Source of the DNA: an uncultured Bacteroidales bacterium
GTDB lineage: Bacteria; Bacteroidota; Bacteroidia; Bacteroidales; UBA932
Reading direction: 5' to 3'
DNA: 64,000 bases
Assembly: GCA_945948555.1 (NCBI GenBank)
Contig: CAMFBM010000005.1
Span: 26,011-90,010 of the forward strand
Below, one piece after another: positions 17,395 through 25,926 of this stretch. The notes beneath the pieces were generated by a model that saw only the letters and a program-made list of their open reading frames with translations, was not told where the DNA came from and searched no databases. Both the position numbers and the translations under genes were made by a program. Each line of letters begins with the position of its first letter. The first letter of the stretch is position 1.

Positions 17395-17424
17395 CAAATA
17401 TAGACGGATTTTTCAAATCTCAAA
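17395..17424 (-). promoter_or_regulatory. Bacteroidetes-type promoter of the PUL operon
   Basis: Read on the minus strand, TTTG (17424-17421) is followed after 18 bases by TATATTTG (17402-17395), matching -33 TTTG / -7 TAnnTTTG. It lies about 36 bp upstream of the SusC ATG. Confidence 0.72.
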
Positions 17425-17479
17425 TCCAATGGCAGAGTTTAATGGAATATTGTTTAGTGTGCATATTCCTGAAAAGGTC

Positions 17480-19021
17480 TCAGGAATTGAAGGTTACGTC
17501 CTTGAAAGCGAGAGTGGGAATCTGCCAGCGTGTTCCTTCTCGTGGATCGTCTCCGGCAGCGAGGAGGGAATTCCACAGTTCGGTCATATTTCCTGTAATG
17601 ACCATTTCCCTGACCGGATGGATGATTTTGCCCTTGCTGAAGAGAAAGCCTTCGACGCCGTAGGAGAAGTCACCGGTGGTCTGGTTGCAGTTTCCGCCGT
17701 TGAATCCCGTTACGAGGATGCCTTCGCCGCATTGTAGCATTATCTCCTCCCGGCTCAGGTTGGGAATGACTTGAGTGTCCGGATTGGTACGGGCAGAAGC
17801 AGGAATGACTTTGGTGTCAGTGTCGGGAATGTTGTGGGAATGGTCTGGAACGGAGGACTTGCCAAATGAGGAGAAAGGGCGGACAACAGGGCGGGAAACC
17901 CCTTCTATGGTTGGCTCAAGACCGGTTTTGCCTGCCATATAGGTGTTTACGAAAAACATCCTGACCACCCCGCCCTCAATGACCACCCTGTCGGCAGTGG
18001 CCACGCCTTCAGTGTCGAAAAGTCTCGAACCGGCTTTCCCCGGAGTGCGTGCAAGGTCGTCAAGGTAAAAATCCTGACTGAACACCTTCTTGCCGAGGCA
18101 GCCCTCCAGAAATGAATTCTTCTGCTGTATTGCAGAGGCGCTGAGGGCGGAAAGCAGGGGAGAGACCAGCCGCGAACTCGAATTGCAATCCACCACCATC
18201 GTCTTCTTTCCGGACCTCACCCTTTTGGGATTCATCTGTGCGACAGCTTTTTCCAGGGCTTCCTGTGAGCATCCTCCCGCACTGACATCCTTCAGTCGTG
18301 TGGAGGCCTTCCAACTGTAGCCGCTGTATTTCTTGCCATCTTCTGCACAGATTGTCACCTCCGTCCAGAACGAAAATGACGTTTCGGTGTGCCTCCCTTC
18401 AAAACCTTGTGAATCAATGAGGTAGTTGTCGTCTACGGAATCGTTCCATTCACATTCCTCGGAGATTATCCTGTAGGGGGCTGCATCTTTTACCCGGGCA
18501 TCATCGCGGGCATCATCGCTGGTATCATCACGAGCATCATCCGTGGCATCCCCGGGGACATTCTTCCGCACATCATCCCCCGGAAAAATGCTCCCCGCCA
18601 TCGCCATTTCCGTTCTCTGCCTTGGAGTGATTCCAGCGTATGCGGGATCGTACAGACCGAGTTCAAGTCCGTCAACTGCATTCCTTTCGCATCTTGACGC
18701 TTCCGGCAGTTTCCTGAACTCATCCCTTGTCAGCATCCTCGTCGCATCGACGGCCCTGCGGACGAAGTCCTCGAGCTGCTCATTTTCCAGCAGGTTTGTG
18801 GAATATGTACCATATTTACCGTCTATATATAGATACAGGTATATTGACCTGTCAGCGCAGTGTGTGACCTTGTCGATATCGCCGTTCAGAAGAGCCACTG
18901 TGTCAAGCACATTCTTGCTCAGCGACACGCGCGCGCCCTCTGCTCCGAGGCTGGAGGCACAGTCGATGCAGAACCTTGCCGCCTCAATCTCCTTTTCTGT
19001 TATTCCATATCTTATATTCAT
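17480..19021 (-). CDS. pmbA: TldE/PmbA-family protease subunit
   Basis: A 513-residue PmbA/TldE protein, the non-catalytic partner of the TldD metalloprotease that degrades unfolded peptides and processes microcin- or RiPP-like peptides. Landmarks include CSQEALEKAV, the MVVDCNSSSRLVSPLLSAL block and C-terminal GNCNQTTGDFSYGVEGFLF. PmbA is usually about 440-450 residues. The excess is two low-complexity insertions: an Asp-rich DDARDDTSDDARDD stretch (15-bp repeats, about 18480-18560) and a segment near 17745-17870 whose DNA carries several 'gggaatgac' cores like the intergenic REP sequences. Two bases separate it from the TldD stop, so both form one operon. Confidence 0.92.
   Translation of the reverse strand: MNIRYGITEKEIEAARFCIDCASSLGAEGARVSLSKNVLDTVALLNGDIDKVTHCADRSIYLYLYIDGKYGTYSTNLLENEQLEDFVRRAVDATRMLTRDEFRKLPEASRCERNAVDGLELGLYDPAYAGITPRQRTEMAMAGSIFPGDDVRKNVPGDATDDARDDTSDDARDDARVKDAAPYRIISEECEWNDSVDDNYLIDSQGFEGRHTETSFSFWTEVTICAEDGKKYSGYSWKASTRLKDVSAGGCSQEALEKAVAQMNPKRVRSGKKTMVVDCNSSSRLVSPLLSALSASAIQQKNSFLEGCLGKKVFSQDFYLDDLARTPGKAGSRLFDTEGVATADRVVIEGGVVRMFFVNTYMAGKTGLEPTIEGVSRPVVRPFSSFGKSSVPDHSHNIPDTDTKVIPASARTNPDTQVIPNLSREEIMLQCGEGILVTGFNGGNCNQTTGDFSYGVEGFLFSKGKIIHPVREMVITGNMTELWNSLLAAGDDPREGTRWQIPTLAFKDVTFNS
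17745..17870 (-). repeat. REP-like insertion inside pmbA
   Basis: The DNA contains GGGAATGAC, AGGAATGAC, GGGAATG and GGGAATGG at short intervals, the same cores as the intergenic repeats near 5.7, 37.5 and 46.4 kb. It encodes a Pro/Asp/Thr-rich loop (VIPASARTNPDTQVIPN) absent from ordinary PmbA as I recall the family. Confidence 0.6.
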
Positions 19022-19023
19022 AA

Positions 19024-20517
19024 TTATTCCCCTCCGACGGTAAGTGATTTGACAAGGACGGTCGGCATGCCGACCGAGACAGGAACGCTCTGCTCCTTTC
19101 CGCAGGTCCAGGTCCCGTTGTCGATTTTCAGGTCGTTCCCGACAGCGAGTATGTCCACAAGTGCCTGAGGGCCGTTTCCGATGATGTTTAGGTCCTTTAC
19201 CGGCGCGGTCAGTCTTCCGTTTTCAATCAGGAATCCGCTCTTGACGTAGAAGGTGAAGTCTCCCTCGCCGATTTTCACCTGCCCGTTGGAGAACTCGTCC
19301 ACAAAGACTCCTTTTCTGACATCGGCGATGATTGAGGCCGGGTCAGCCGTTCCGTTGCCCATGTAGGTGGCCCTCATCCTTGGCAGGGGAGCGAATCTGA
19401 AAGATTCCCTTCGGCCGTTTCCTGTCGGTTCAACCCCGTAATGCCTTGCACTGATGCGGTCGTGAAGATAGGAAGTCAGGATTCCGTCGCTGACCATATA
19501 TGTTTTCTGTCCCGGAACTCCCTCGTCATCGAAATTGCAGGCCCCCCTGTTCCCCGGGATAGTCCCGTCGTCAATGATGTCAATTCCCTGAGGACAAATC
19601 CTCTGTCCCATTTTCTCCGCGAAAATCGACTGCCCTTTCCTGTTGAAATCCGCTTCAAAAGCGTGGCCCATTGCTTCGTGAAGGAGTATCCCCGAGGCTC
19701 CCGCCCCCATAACCACCGGCATTTTCCCTCCCTTCGGTCTTCTGGCTTCAAACAGGGCGTCAATGCCCCGTGTGGCTTCTGACACCAGTTCCTCACATAG
19801 TTTTTCACCGATCATCTCCGCCCCGCATCTGAAACTCCTCGACGCACTTTTGCTCTCGTTCCTGCCTTCAGAAGAATAAATTACCGAGACGGTTACGCTT
19901 CCGAGAGGCCTTGAGTCGCATGTCAACTCGCCCAATGAATTGAACATCAGGGTGTCGGTGTAGGAATATGAAAGCCTTGCAATAACTTTCGCAGCCCTGC
20001 TGTCCCGGGACTTGATTCTCTGTTCGAGGTCTTTCAGGAAAGGGATGAAGGCCTCGGAAGAGGCTTCGGCCCAGGGGTGGAGGCTTTGGTAATATGGCTT
20101 GGGGTAGATCTCTCCACTCACTGCGCTCGACCCGGAAGACAGTGTTGTGGCATCGCCAGGTCGGGAAGAAAGATGGGAACCGCTTCGGGATGACAGGGGA
20201 GTGTCTCCGCCCCGGGATGACAGGGAAATCACTGATGCAGCCTTTGCAGCAGAAAGCATATCCTGGTAGTCCGTACTTTCGGAATATGCATAGCCGGTCC
20301 TCTCACCGTTCAAAACCCTGACACCGACGCCGTAGTCAATGTGAAAACCTCCGGAGGTTACCTCTGAGTCCCTGAGTGTCAGTTCGTTGTAGGTTGTATA
20401 TTCAAAATAAAGGTCACACCAGTCGCCTCCTTCTTTCAAGGCCTGTGCGACAATCTTTTCCATTTGTCCGACATCCGTCCGGAATGTCTTAAGAAAGTAG
20501 TCCCTGCTTAATTTCAT
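19024..20517 (-). CDS. tldD: TldD-family zinc metalloprotease
   Basis: A 497-residue TldD. ATG 20517 is preferred; the longer frame begins at a TTG. The zinc motif HEAMGHAFEAD (HExxxH) and the downstream GACNFDDEG and MRATYMGNG blocks are intact. TldD with PmbA/TldE forms a heterodimeric protease acting on unstructured peptides in the cytoplasm. It carries a Ser/Gly/Arg-rich insertion (SSRGGDTPLSSRSGSHLSS, about 20115-20240) encoded by DNA with 'cgggatgacaggg' repeats. It starts 5 bp after the stop of the zeta-like kinase gene and is followed closely by pmbA, so all three are likely co-transcribed. Confidence 0.95.
   Translation of the reverse strand: MKLSRDYFLKTFRTDVGQMEKIVAQALKEGGDWCDLYFEYTTYNELTLRDSEVTSGGFHIDYGVGVRVLNGERTGYAYSESTDYQDMLSAAKAASVISLSSRGGDTPLSSRSGSHLSSRPGDATTLSSGSSAVSGEIYPKPYYQSLHPWAEASSEAFIPFLKDLEQRIKSRDSRAAKVIARLSYSYTDTLMFNSLGELTCDSRPLGSVTVSVIYSSEGRNESKSASRSFRCGAEMIGEKLCEELVSEATRGIDALFEARRPKGGKMPVVMGAGASGILLHEAMGHAFEADFNRKGQSIFAEKMGQRICPQGIDIIDDGTIPGNRGACNFDDEGVPGQKTYMVSDGILTSYLHDRISARHYGVEPTGNGRRESFRFAPLPRMRATYMGNGTADPASIIADVRKGVFVDEFSNGQVKIGEGDFTFYVKSGFLIENGRLTAPVKDLNIIGNGPQALVDILAVGNDLKIDNGTWTCGKEQSVPVSVGMPTVLVKSLTVGGE
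20115..20240 (-). repeat. REP-like insertion inside tldD
   Basis: CGGGATGACAGGG occurs twice (20189 and 20213 regions) together with a related CGGGAAGA copy. The translation is a low-complexity Ser/Gly/Arg loop between conserved parts of TldD. Confidence 0.55.
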
Positions 20518-20522
20518 ATCTG

Positions 20523-21107
20523 TCAATCCTCCTCCGCAGATGCAATTGCGCGCGCTATTTCGTATGTTTCCCTGTCTTTGATGCTCAACGGTCTTTCCTT
20601 GCCTCCCTCGGCGATTACCCTGAAAGGAACCTTTGAATTGTCAGCCAGAATCCAACGGTCGCACAACTGGCTGTAGTCATTGAAGAAGTAGTTGATACCC
20701 ACACGGTAACGCCTTCTGATTGTCTCCTCCGGGATGTTGTGCCCGCCTGCTGCAACCCTTGCCCTGACTCTCTTTACGGCAAGGTCGGGGGAGTTGAGCC
20801 AGAAATATAAGACCGTAACATAATAACCCTCAGCCTGTGCCAGGGTTATCATTTTAAGGAGAGACCGTGTCGCGAGAGTTGTCTCTATTCCGAAATCCTC
20901 CTTCCGGGCAAAAAGATAGCGTATCTTCATCAGCATCAGCCGGCTTGCCTGAACCGACACTCCCTCCGGATTAAAAGGGGAGAGCCCCTTGGCAAATTCG
21001 TCCGAATTGACAAACTGGCTGCATTCCAGCATCTCGGGCAGCAGGGTGTAGGAAGCTGTCGTCTTGCCGGCTCCGTTGCATCCTGAGACTATGTAAAGTT
21101 TTGGCAT
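20523..21107 (-). CDS. Zeta-toxin-like P-loop kinase
   Basis: A 194-residue P-loop protein of the zeta-toxin/COG4185 group. The Walker A motif is GCNGAGKTT (residues 9-17); NSDEFAKGLSPFNPE, IETTLATRS and RARVAAGGHNIPEETIRRRY are the characteristic substrate and lid segments. Zeta toxins phosphorylate UDP-N-acetylglucosamine, but most chromosomal stand-alone relatives have no known substrate and no epsilon antitoxin. None is seen next to this gene. It lies between TIGR02757 and tldD on the same strand with 5 bp to tldD, suggesting a housekeeping or proteolysis-linked role over a mobile toxin. That role is inferred. Confidence 0.85.
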   Translation of the reverse strand: MPKLYIVSGCNGAGKTTASYTLLPEMLECSQFVNSDEFAKGLSPFNPEGVSVQASRLMLMKIRYLFARKEDFGIETTLATRSLLKMITLAQAEGYYVTVLYFWLNSPDLAVKRVRARVAAGGHNIPEETIRRRYRVGINYFFNDYSQLCDRWILADNSKVPFRVIAEGGKERPLSIKDRETYEIARAIASAEED

Positions 21108-21151
21108 ATCAACTGTTAAAAGTTACTGACCTGAAAGTAAATACCCGGCAT

Positions 21152-21859
21152 TCATCTGGACGGGTGGGTCACACCGTAGCCGAACAGGGCGAAATCTCCC
21201 ATACAGGGATCCAGTGGCCAAATCTCCCTGAAGGCATCCGTGATTTCCCTGACTGTCACTATGTCCTTTGGCTTGCGTGAGGTCAGTCCCAGTTCAGTTG
21301 CCTGAGTGTAAACGTGAACGTCAAGCGGGATGAGAAGATCTGCGGGAGAGGAGTTCCTCCACACCCCGAGGTCCACTTTCCCGTCGTTCCTGACCATCCA
21401 GCGGCGCATCATATTGATTTTCTTGTCAGGAGCCTTCGGGTCTTCCTTCCGCCCGAAAACCAGGGTGCGGATCTGTGCGTTGGAAAGCCCTTCGAGGGAA
21501 TCCTGACAATTGTAAATATTCCGTAAATTGGAACATATTGCCGCAAATTCGCTCCATTTCACCGTGCGGTGCAGGCTGGAATCCTCATCCCTGTATTTCC
21601 CGCGCATAACGTAATCGTAAGGCTTCCAATTCATCTCGTCGAGAGCCCGGGTGCAGTCCCTCACAATCATCGCCCTCCTTCCCCACGCCAGATGTGCTGC
21701 AATGACTGCTGTGATTTCAACATCCTGCAGCGAGGCCGTCCCCCTGCGGTACTCACCGGCCATATTCCGCGGAAAGGCAATGGGGTCCTCCACAAAGTAC
21801 TCCGGAGAGTTGTATTTCTGAGCCCAAGAGATGAGCTTTTCCTTCAACGCTGTTTCCAT
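21152..21859 (-). CDS. TIGR02757 (DUF2400) family protein
   Basis: A 235-residue cytoplasmic protein matching the TIGR02757/DUF2400 family, common in Bacteroidota and of unknown function. Recognisable blocks are DPIAFPRN near the start, AHLAWGRRAMIVRDC, MNMMRRWMVRNDG-like KINMMRRWMVRNDGKVDLG, and LDVHVYTQATELGLTSRK; the family has a helix-hairpin-helix-like DNA-glycosylase-style fold by some accounts. It is the first gene of the minus-strand run leading to zeta-like kinase, tldD and pmbA, with a 44-bp gap. No catalytic role can be assigned from the sequence. Confidence 0.88.
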   Translation of the reverse strand: METALKEKLISWAQKYNSPEYFVEDPIAFPRNMAGEYRRGTASLQDVEITAVIAAHLAWGRRAMIVRDCTRALDEMNWKPYDYVMRGKYRDEDSSLHRTVKWSEFAAICSNLRNIYNCQDSLEGLSNAQIRTLVFGRKEDPKAPDKKINMMRRWMVRNDGKVDLGVWRNSSPADLLIPLDVHVYTQATELGLTSRKPKDIVTVREITDAFREIWPLDPCMGDFALFGYGVTHPSR

Positions 21860-21992
21860 ATTCTATTTCAAATCGTGCCCAAACCTCTGTCCCGGGTGGG
21901 CGCTGCCGACAAATTTACGCTATTTGCCTGATTTGCGGAAACTTTTTCTGAAACATTTTGCATATCTTTGTCGTCCTTTAGGAATTTCAGAT

Positions 21993-22622
21993 ATGGATTT
22001 CATTACCATAATAGACTACATTGGTACATTCGCATTTGCCATCAGCGGAATCCGTCTCGCAGCAGCAAAGAACTTCGACATCTTTGGAGCGTATGTGGTA
22101 GGCTTCGTGACTGCAATCGGAGGCGGAACCCTCAGGGACCTTCTGCTCGGGTTGACCCCGTTCTGGATGGAGAATGTTTCCTACACGATAATCACCGCTG
22201 TAGCCCTGCTGTTCGTGATAATTTTCAGAAAACACCTTATCCGTCTGGACAACACCTTCTTCATCTTCGACGCGATCGGAATCGGACTTTTCACCGTCGT
22301 GGGGGTCGAGAGAAGCCTTGCGGAAGGTTATCCGTTCTGGGTCAACATCATAATGGGAGCAATCACCGGTGCCGCTGGAGGTATGTTCAGAGACATATTC
22401 ATCAATGAGGTACCTCTGATTTTCAGAAAGGACATATATGCCGTTGCCTGTGTACTCGGAGGGGTGGTGTATTACATCTGCTCTCTTGCAGGCTGCGGAC
22501 ACATACTTACGCAGATTCTTGCTGCCACCTCAGTGATTCTCACCAGAGTCCTTTCAGTACATTTCGGAATAAGCCTTCCTTCACTCCGTCCCATCGAGGA
22601 CGCCAGACAACCGGAAAAATGA
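21993..22622 (+). CDS. UPF0126 / TRIC-type membrane channel protein
   Basis: A 209-residue inner-membrane protein with seven predicted transmembrane segments in two repeats. Each repeat carries the family signature: DYIGTFAFAISGIRLAAAK / GGGTLRDLLLG in the first and FDAIGIGLFTVVGVE / GAAGGMFRDIFINEVP in the second. This is UPF0126 (YadS/YicG), structurally related to trimeric intracellular cation channels; some members have been linked to glycine transport. ATG 21993 follows a TATCTTTG -7-like box (21963-21970). Its stop overlaps the next ATG by four bases (ATGA), so it is translationally coupled to the radical SAM gene. Confidence 0.9.
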   Translation: MDFITIIDYIGTFAFAISGIRLAAAKNFDIFGAYVVGFVTAIGGGTLRDLLLGLTPFWMENVSYTIITAVALLFVIIFRKHLIRLDNTFFIFDAIGIGLFTVVGVERSLAEGYPFWVNIIMGAITGAAGGMFRDIFINEVPLIFRKDIYAVACVLGGVVYYICSLAGCGHILTQILAATSVILTRVLSVHFGISLPSLRPIEDARQPEK

Positions 22623-23854
22623 GCACGATAGCACCTTTTGCGCGTCCCCTTTATGTTATGGCAAAGCCGGCGGGACCGACCTGTAACCTTGCCTGCGAAT
22701 ACTGTTACTATCTTGAGAAGAAGAATCTCTACAAGGATAATCAGACCTCGGGGATGTTCGAGATGAGCGACGAGATTCTTGAAATGTACATCAGGCAGTA
22801 CATCGAGTCGCAGACTATGCCGCAGGTCCTCTTTACCTGGCACGGCGGCGAGGCCCTGATGCGGCCCCTGTCTTTCTACAAGAAGGTTGTCAGGCTCCAG
22901 AAACAGTACGGAAGAGGGAGGACAATCGACAATTCGATTCAGACCAACGGGACCCTGCTGAATGACGAATGGTGCCAGTTCTTCAAGGAAAACAACTGGC
23001 TCGTGGGTGTTTCCATCGACGGTCCGCAGAGGTTTCACGACCGCTACCGCCACAATGTCAAGGGCAGGCCGTCGTTCGCCAAGGTGATGCAGGGAATAGA
23101 ATTGCTGAACAAATACCGTGTGGAATGGAACGCCCTGGCAGTCGTGAATGACTTCAATGCCGACTATCCTTTGGAGTTCTACAATTTCTTCAAGAGCATA
23201 GACTGCCGCTACATCCAGTTCACTCCGATTGTGGAGAGGATTATGCCTCACACTGACGGCAGGACCCTAGCCTGTCCGGCTGACAACGACTCCCTGCCTC
23301 TTGCACCGTTCTCGGTAACTCCGAAGCAGTGGGGGAATTTCCTCTGCACCATTTTTGACGAGTGGGTGCGCAATGACGTTGGGCGGTATTACATCCAGCT
23401 TTTCGATTCCACTCTTGCAAACTGGTTGGGGGAGCAGCCGGGAGTCTGCACGATGGCACGCACCTGCGGTCACGCAGGAGTGATGGAGTACAACGGGGAT
23501 GTCTATGTGTGTGACCACTTTGTCTTCCCGGAGTACAAGTTGGGGAACATCCGCACCCATACCCTGACCGAGATGATGTACAGCAGCATCGAGCAGGATT
23601 TCGGAGATGCGAAAATGACTTCCCTTCCACGCCAGTGCCGTGAATGTGACTTTCTCTTTGCCTGCAACGGGGAGTGCCCTAAGAACCGTTTCTGCCACAC
23701 TGCCGACGGTGAACCCGGCCTGAACTATCTCTGTGAAGGCTACCACCGGTTCTTTCGCCACTGTGCGCCTGCGATGGAATTTATGAAGAATGAACTTCTT
23801 GCCAGGCGCGCCCCCGCAAATGTGATGTATGCCGTGAGACACAATCTTTTGTAG
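22619..23854 (+). CDS. Anaerobic sulfatase-maturating enzyme-type radical SAM protein
   Basis: A 411-residue radical SAM/SPASM enzyme. The 4Fe-4S-SAM cluster motif CNLACEYC (Cys22, 26, 29) follows AKPAGPT, and the SPASM Cys motifs appear as CGHAGVMEYNGDVYVCDHF and CRECDFLFACNGECPKNRF. The layout matches anSME, which oxidises a Ser or Cys to formylglycine in sulfatases in the cytoplasm. No sulfatase lies in this window, so it probably acts on enzymes encoded elsewhere. It overlaps the UPF0126 gene by four bases, an association with no clear functional reason. Confidence 0.93.
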   Translation: MSTIAPFARPLYVMAKPAGPTCNLACEYCYYLEKKNLYKDNQTSGMFEMSDEILEMYIRQYIESQTMPQVLFTWHGGEALMRPLSFYKKVVRLQKQYGRGRTIDNSIQTNGTLLNDEWCQFFKENNWLVGVSIDGPQRFHDRYRHNVKGRPSFAKVMQGIELLNKYRVEWNALAVVNDFNADYPLEFYNFFKSIDCRYIQFTPIVERIMPHTDGRTLACPADNDSLPLAPFSVTPKQWGNFLCTIFDEWVRNDVGRYYIQLFDSTLANWLGEQPGVCTMARTCGHAGVMEYNGDVYVCDHFVFPEYKLGNIRTHTLTEMMYSSIEQDFGDAKMTSLPRQCRECDFLFACNGECPKNRFCHTADGEPGLNYLCEGYHRFFRHCAPAMEFMKNELLARRAPANVMYAVRHNLL

Positions 23855-23941
23855 ACCCTTTTTCAGGATTGCGAAAATATAGGAAAGTATTTGAAAATAT
23901 CTTTCTATCTTTGAGGGTGAAAAGCCAACAAAGGTAATAAA

Positions 23942-25204
23942 ATGAAAATATCTTCTTCTGTTCTGAAAATCCTTTCGGCATTTGCCGTCTCATTTCTGCT
24001 GCCGTCCTTTCTGCTGCCTTCAGTCCTGCTTGCACGTGTTCCTTCAACCTTTTCCGGTTCCGATGCCGGAGCACTTCCGCGTACTGTCTTTGTGGGTGGC
24101 CAGACCCAGCATGTCCAGGGAATTGCATACGATGCGCAGAAAAGCTGTATGTATATGTCTTTCACAAGCCGTTTTCTGAAAGTCGATATGCAGGGAAACA
24201 TTCTTGCCTCCATAGACCGCATCCAGGGCCATCTCGGAGCGATGACTTTCAACCCTGCCGACAGAAAGGTCTATGCTTCGCTGGAATGCAAGGATGACGA
24301 AATCGGACGCGGAATTGCCAAGGTCCTGAATGTGGATGCCGTTTCACGGAGCGAATCGACTTTCTACATTGCCATAATCGACGTTGACCGTCTTGACTCC
24401 GTTGCGACGGATCCTGAAAACAATGATGTTCTGAAGACTGTCTGTGTCAGGAAAGCCGTTGAGGACTATTCCTTCAAGTCCCCTGACGGAAGTTTCGAAC
24501 ATCGCTACGGATGCTCCGGCATTGACGGAGTGGCAATTGCTCCGGAGATTGCTCCTGTGAAACCTGCGAAGTATGCATCTTCCAAAGAGTCCTCCCCGGC
24601 AGTGAACCGGAAAATGTATCTTTACGTGGGATATGGAATCTACGGTGACGTGAACCGCACCGACAATGACTATCAGGTGATTCAGAGATATGATATCGAC
24701 CAGTTGAACGCTCTGGCCCGTCCCGTGATTTTCGGACAGACCCATTCCGAGGGGCCGGACAAACCGGACAGGGAATATTTCGTTTACACGGGAAACACCA
24801 ATTACGGAATCCAGAATATGGCATACGATCCTTACACGGAGTGCATCTTCCTTGCCGTTTACAAGGGTTCGAAACCACATTTTCCTAATTACAGGCTTTT
24901 TGCCCTAAGTGTCAACCAGAAACCTTTCAAGGCAGCACTGAAGGGAGGCCGCGACAGGTCAAAACATTTGCAGCTCACTCTAGTACAGCCTGTAGAACCT
25001 TTCTTCGTCAACCCTTTGTCCGACGATGCAACCGGCATCACCGGCTGGAAATTCAAATGGGGTTCCACAGGAATCTGCCCTCTGGGAGGCGGACTTTGGT
25101 ACATATCCGAAAACACAAAGGACAAAAAGACCAGAAAGGAATCCTGCACTGCACGGCTCTACAAATGGTCGGGCTCTCCTGACGGGCCTTTCACGGAACT
25201 GTAG
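23942..25204 (+). CDS. Secreted beta-propeller-like protein of unknown function
   Basis: A 420-residue exported protein. The signal region has a duplicated LLPSFLLPSVLL core. After it, repeated segments such as VFVGGQTQHVQGIAYDAQK, MYMSFTSRFLKVDMQGNI, LGAMTFNPADRKVYASLEC, GIQNMAYDPYTECIFLAVY and the conserved end GGGLWYISEN look like blades of a propeller that read out small-molecule or sugar binding, but I recognise no catalytic motif. Homologues in Bacteroidales are generally annotated hypothetical. A TATCTTTG box lies at 23906-23913, and a strong terminator follows. The function is not assignable. Confidence 0.75.
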   Translation: MKISSSVLKILSAFAVSFLLPSFLLPSVLLARVPSTFSGSDAGALPRTVFVGGQTQHVQGIAYDAQKSCMYMSFTSRFLKVDMQGNILASIDRIQGHLGAMTFNPADRKVYASLECKDDEIGRGIAKVLNVDAVSRSESTFYIAIIDVDRLDSVATDPENNDVLKTVCVRKAVEDYSFKSPDGSFEHRYGCSGIDGVAIAPEIAPVKPAKYASSKESSPAVNRKMYLYVGYGIYGDVNRTDNDYQVIQRYDIDQLNALARPVIFGQTHSEGPDKPDREYFVYTGNTNYGIQNMAYDPYTECIFLAVYKGSKPHFPNYRLFALSVNQKPFKAALKGGRDRSKHLQLTLVQPVEPFFVNPLSDDATGITGWKFKWGSTGICPLGGGLWYISENTKDKKTRKESCTARLYKWSGSPDGPFTEL

Positions 25205-25218
25205 TTCCCCGGACAACA

Positions 25219-25252
25219 AAAAAAGTCGGCTGAATTTCAGTCGACTTTTTTG
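25219..25252. terminator. Bidirectional intrinsic terminator
   Basis: AAAAGTCGGCTGA pairs with TCAGTCGACTTTT around ATT, with an A-run before and a T-run after the stem. It ends the plus-strand secreted-protein gene and lies immediately after the minus-strand tRNA-Arg. Confidence 0.88.
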
Positions 25253-25326
25253 TGACCCCTACAGGATTCAAACCTGTAACCTTTTGATCCGTAGTCAAAT
25301 GCTCTATTCAGTTGAGCTAAGGGGCC
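25253..25326 (-). tRNA. tRNA-Arg (anticodon ACG)
   Basis: On the minus strand the 74-nt sequence folds as a tRNA: acceptor GGCCCCT with AGGGGTC plus A, anticodon stem TTTGA/TCAAA around CTACGGA (anticodon ACG), and T-arm ACAGG-TTTGAAT-CCTGT. CCA is not encoded. It lies directly downstream of rplS on the same strand. Confidence 0.95.
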
Positions 25327-25354
25327 GAATCAGAGACCTGTCGGTCTGCTGTTG

Positions 25355-25738
25355 TTATTCTGCTGTCTCCTCTTTTATGAGACCGCTTTTCTTCTCTTTG
25401 ATGCGAGCCTTCTTACCGGAGAGGTTGCGGAGATAGAAGATTCTTGCTCTACGAACTTTACCAACTTTGTTGAGTTCGATTGAATCAATGAACGGAGACT
25501 CAAACGGGAAAATCCTTTCAACGCCTACTCCATTTGACACTTTCCTGATAGTAAAGGTCTTTGTGGTTGGAGTTGCACCTCTGAGCTGGATAACCACTCC
25601 TCTGAATTTCTGGAGTCTTTCCTTGTCTCCCTCCTTGATACGGTAGGTCACCGTGATTGTGTCACCTGCCTTGAACTTAGGGTATGAAGCAACTTTCTCA
25701 TTCGCGAAAGCCTGCTCAACAACTTTCATCAAATCCAT
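25355..25738 (-). CDS. rplS: 50S ribosomal protein L19
   Basis: A 127-residue L19 protein when started at ATG 25738 (MDLMKVVEQAFA). Family blocks are FKAGDTITVTYRIKEGDKERLQKFRG, TFTIRKVSNGVGVERIFPFESP and the C-terminal GKVRRARIFYLRNLSGKKARIKEK. The protein sits at the 30S-50S interface of the ribosome. The C-terminus has an extra IKEETAE tail. It has its own well-formed promoter about 85 bp upstream, and tRNA-Arg(ACG) follows on the same strand. Confidence 0.98.
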   Translation of the reverse strand: MDLMKVVEQAFANEKVASYPKFKAGDTITVTYRIKEGDKERLQKFRGVVIQLRGATPTTKTFTIRKVSNGVGVERIFPFESPFIDSIELNKVGKVRRARIFYLRNLSGKKARIKEKKSGLIKEETAE

Positions 25739-25822
25739 AATTGTAGATGTTTTTAGTGGCAACGTTACGACTTTTCAACTTGTTTTAACCCTGCGTAAGA
25801 GGTTGCTTTGTTTTTGGGACTG

Positions 25823-25853
25823 CAAAGGTACAAATTATTTTCAATCCTCCAAA
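25823..25853 (-). promoter_or_regulatory. Promoter of rplS
   Basis: On the minus strand TTTG (25853-25850) is followed after 19 bases by TACCTTTG (25830-25823), an excellent fit to the Bacteroidetes -33/-7 pattern. The 5' leader to the ATG is about 80 nt. Confidence 0.8.
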
Positions 25854-25926
25854 CTTTTCTGTAAATATTTTTTTTGAGAAATACTCAAATTTGAGAAACA
25901 CTCAAAAACTACCCCTCCTGCGCTTC

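Noticed and set aside
20523..21107. Classical epsilon-zeta toxin-antitoxin system
   Set aside because: No small antitoxin ORF is adjacent; the neighbours are TIGR02757 and tldD.
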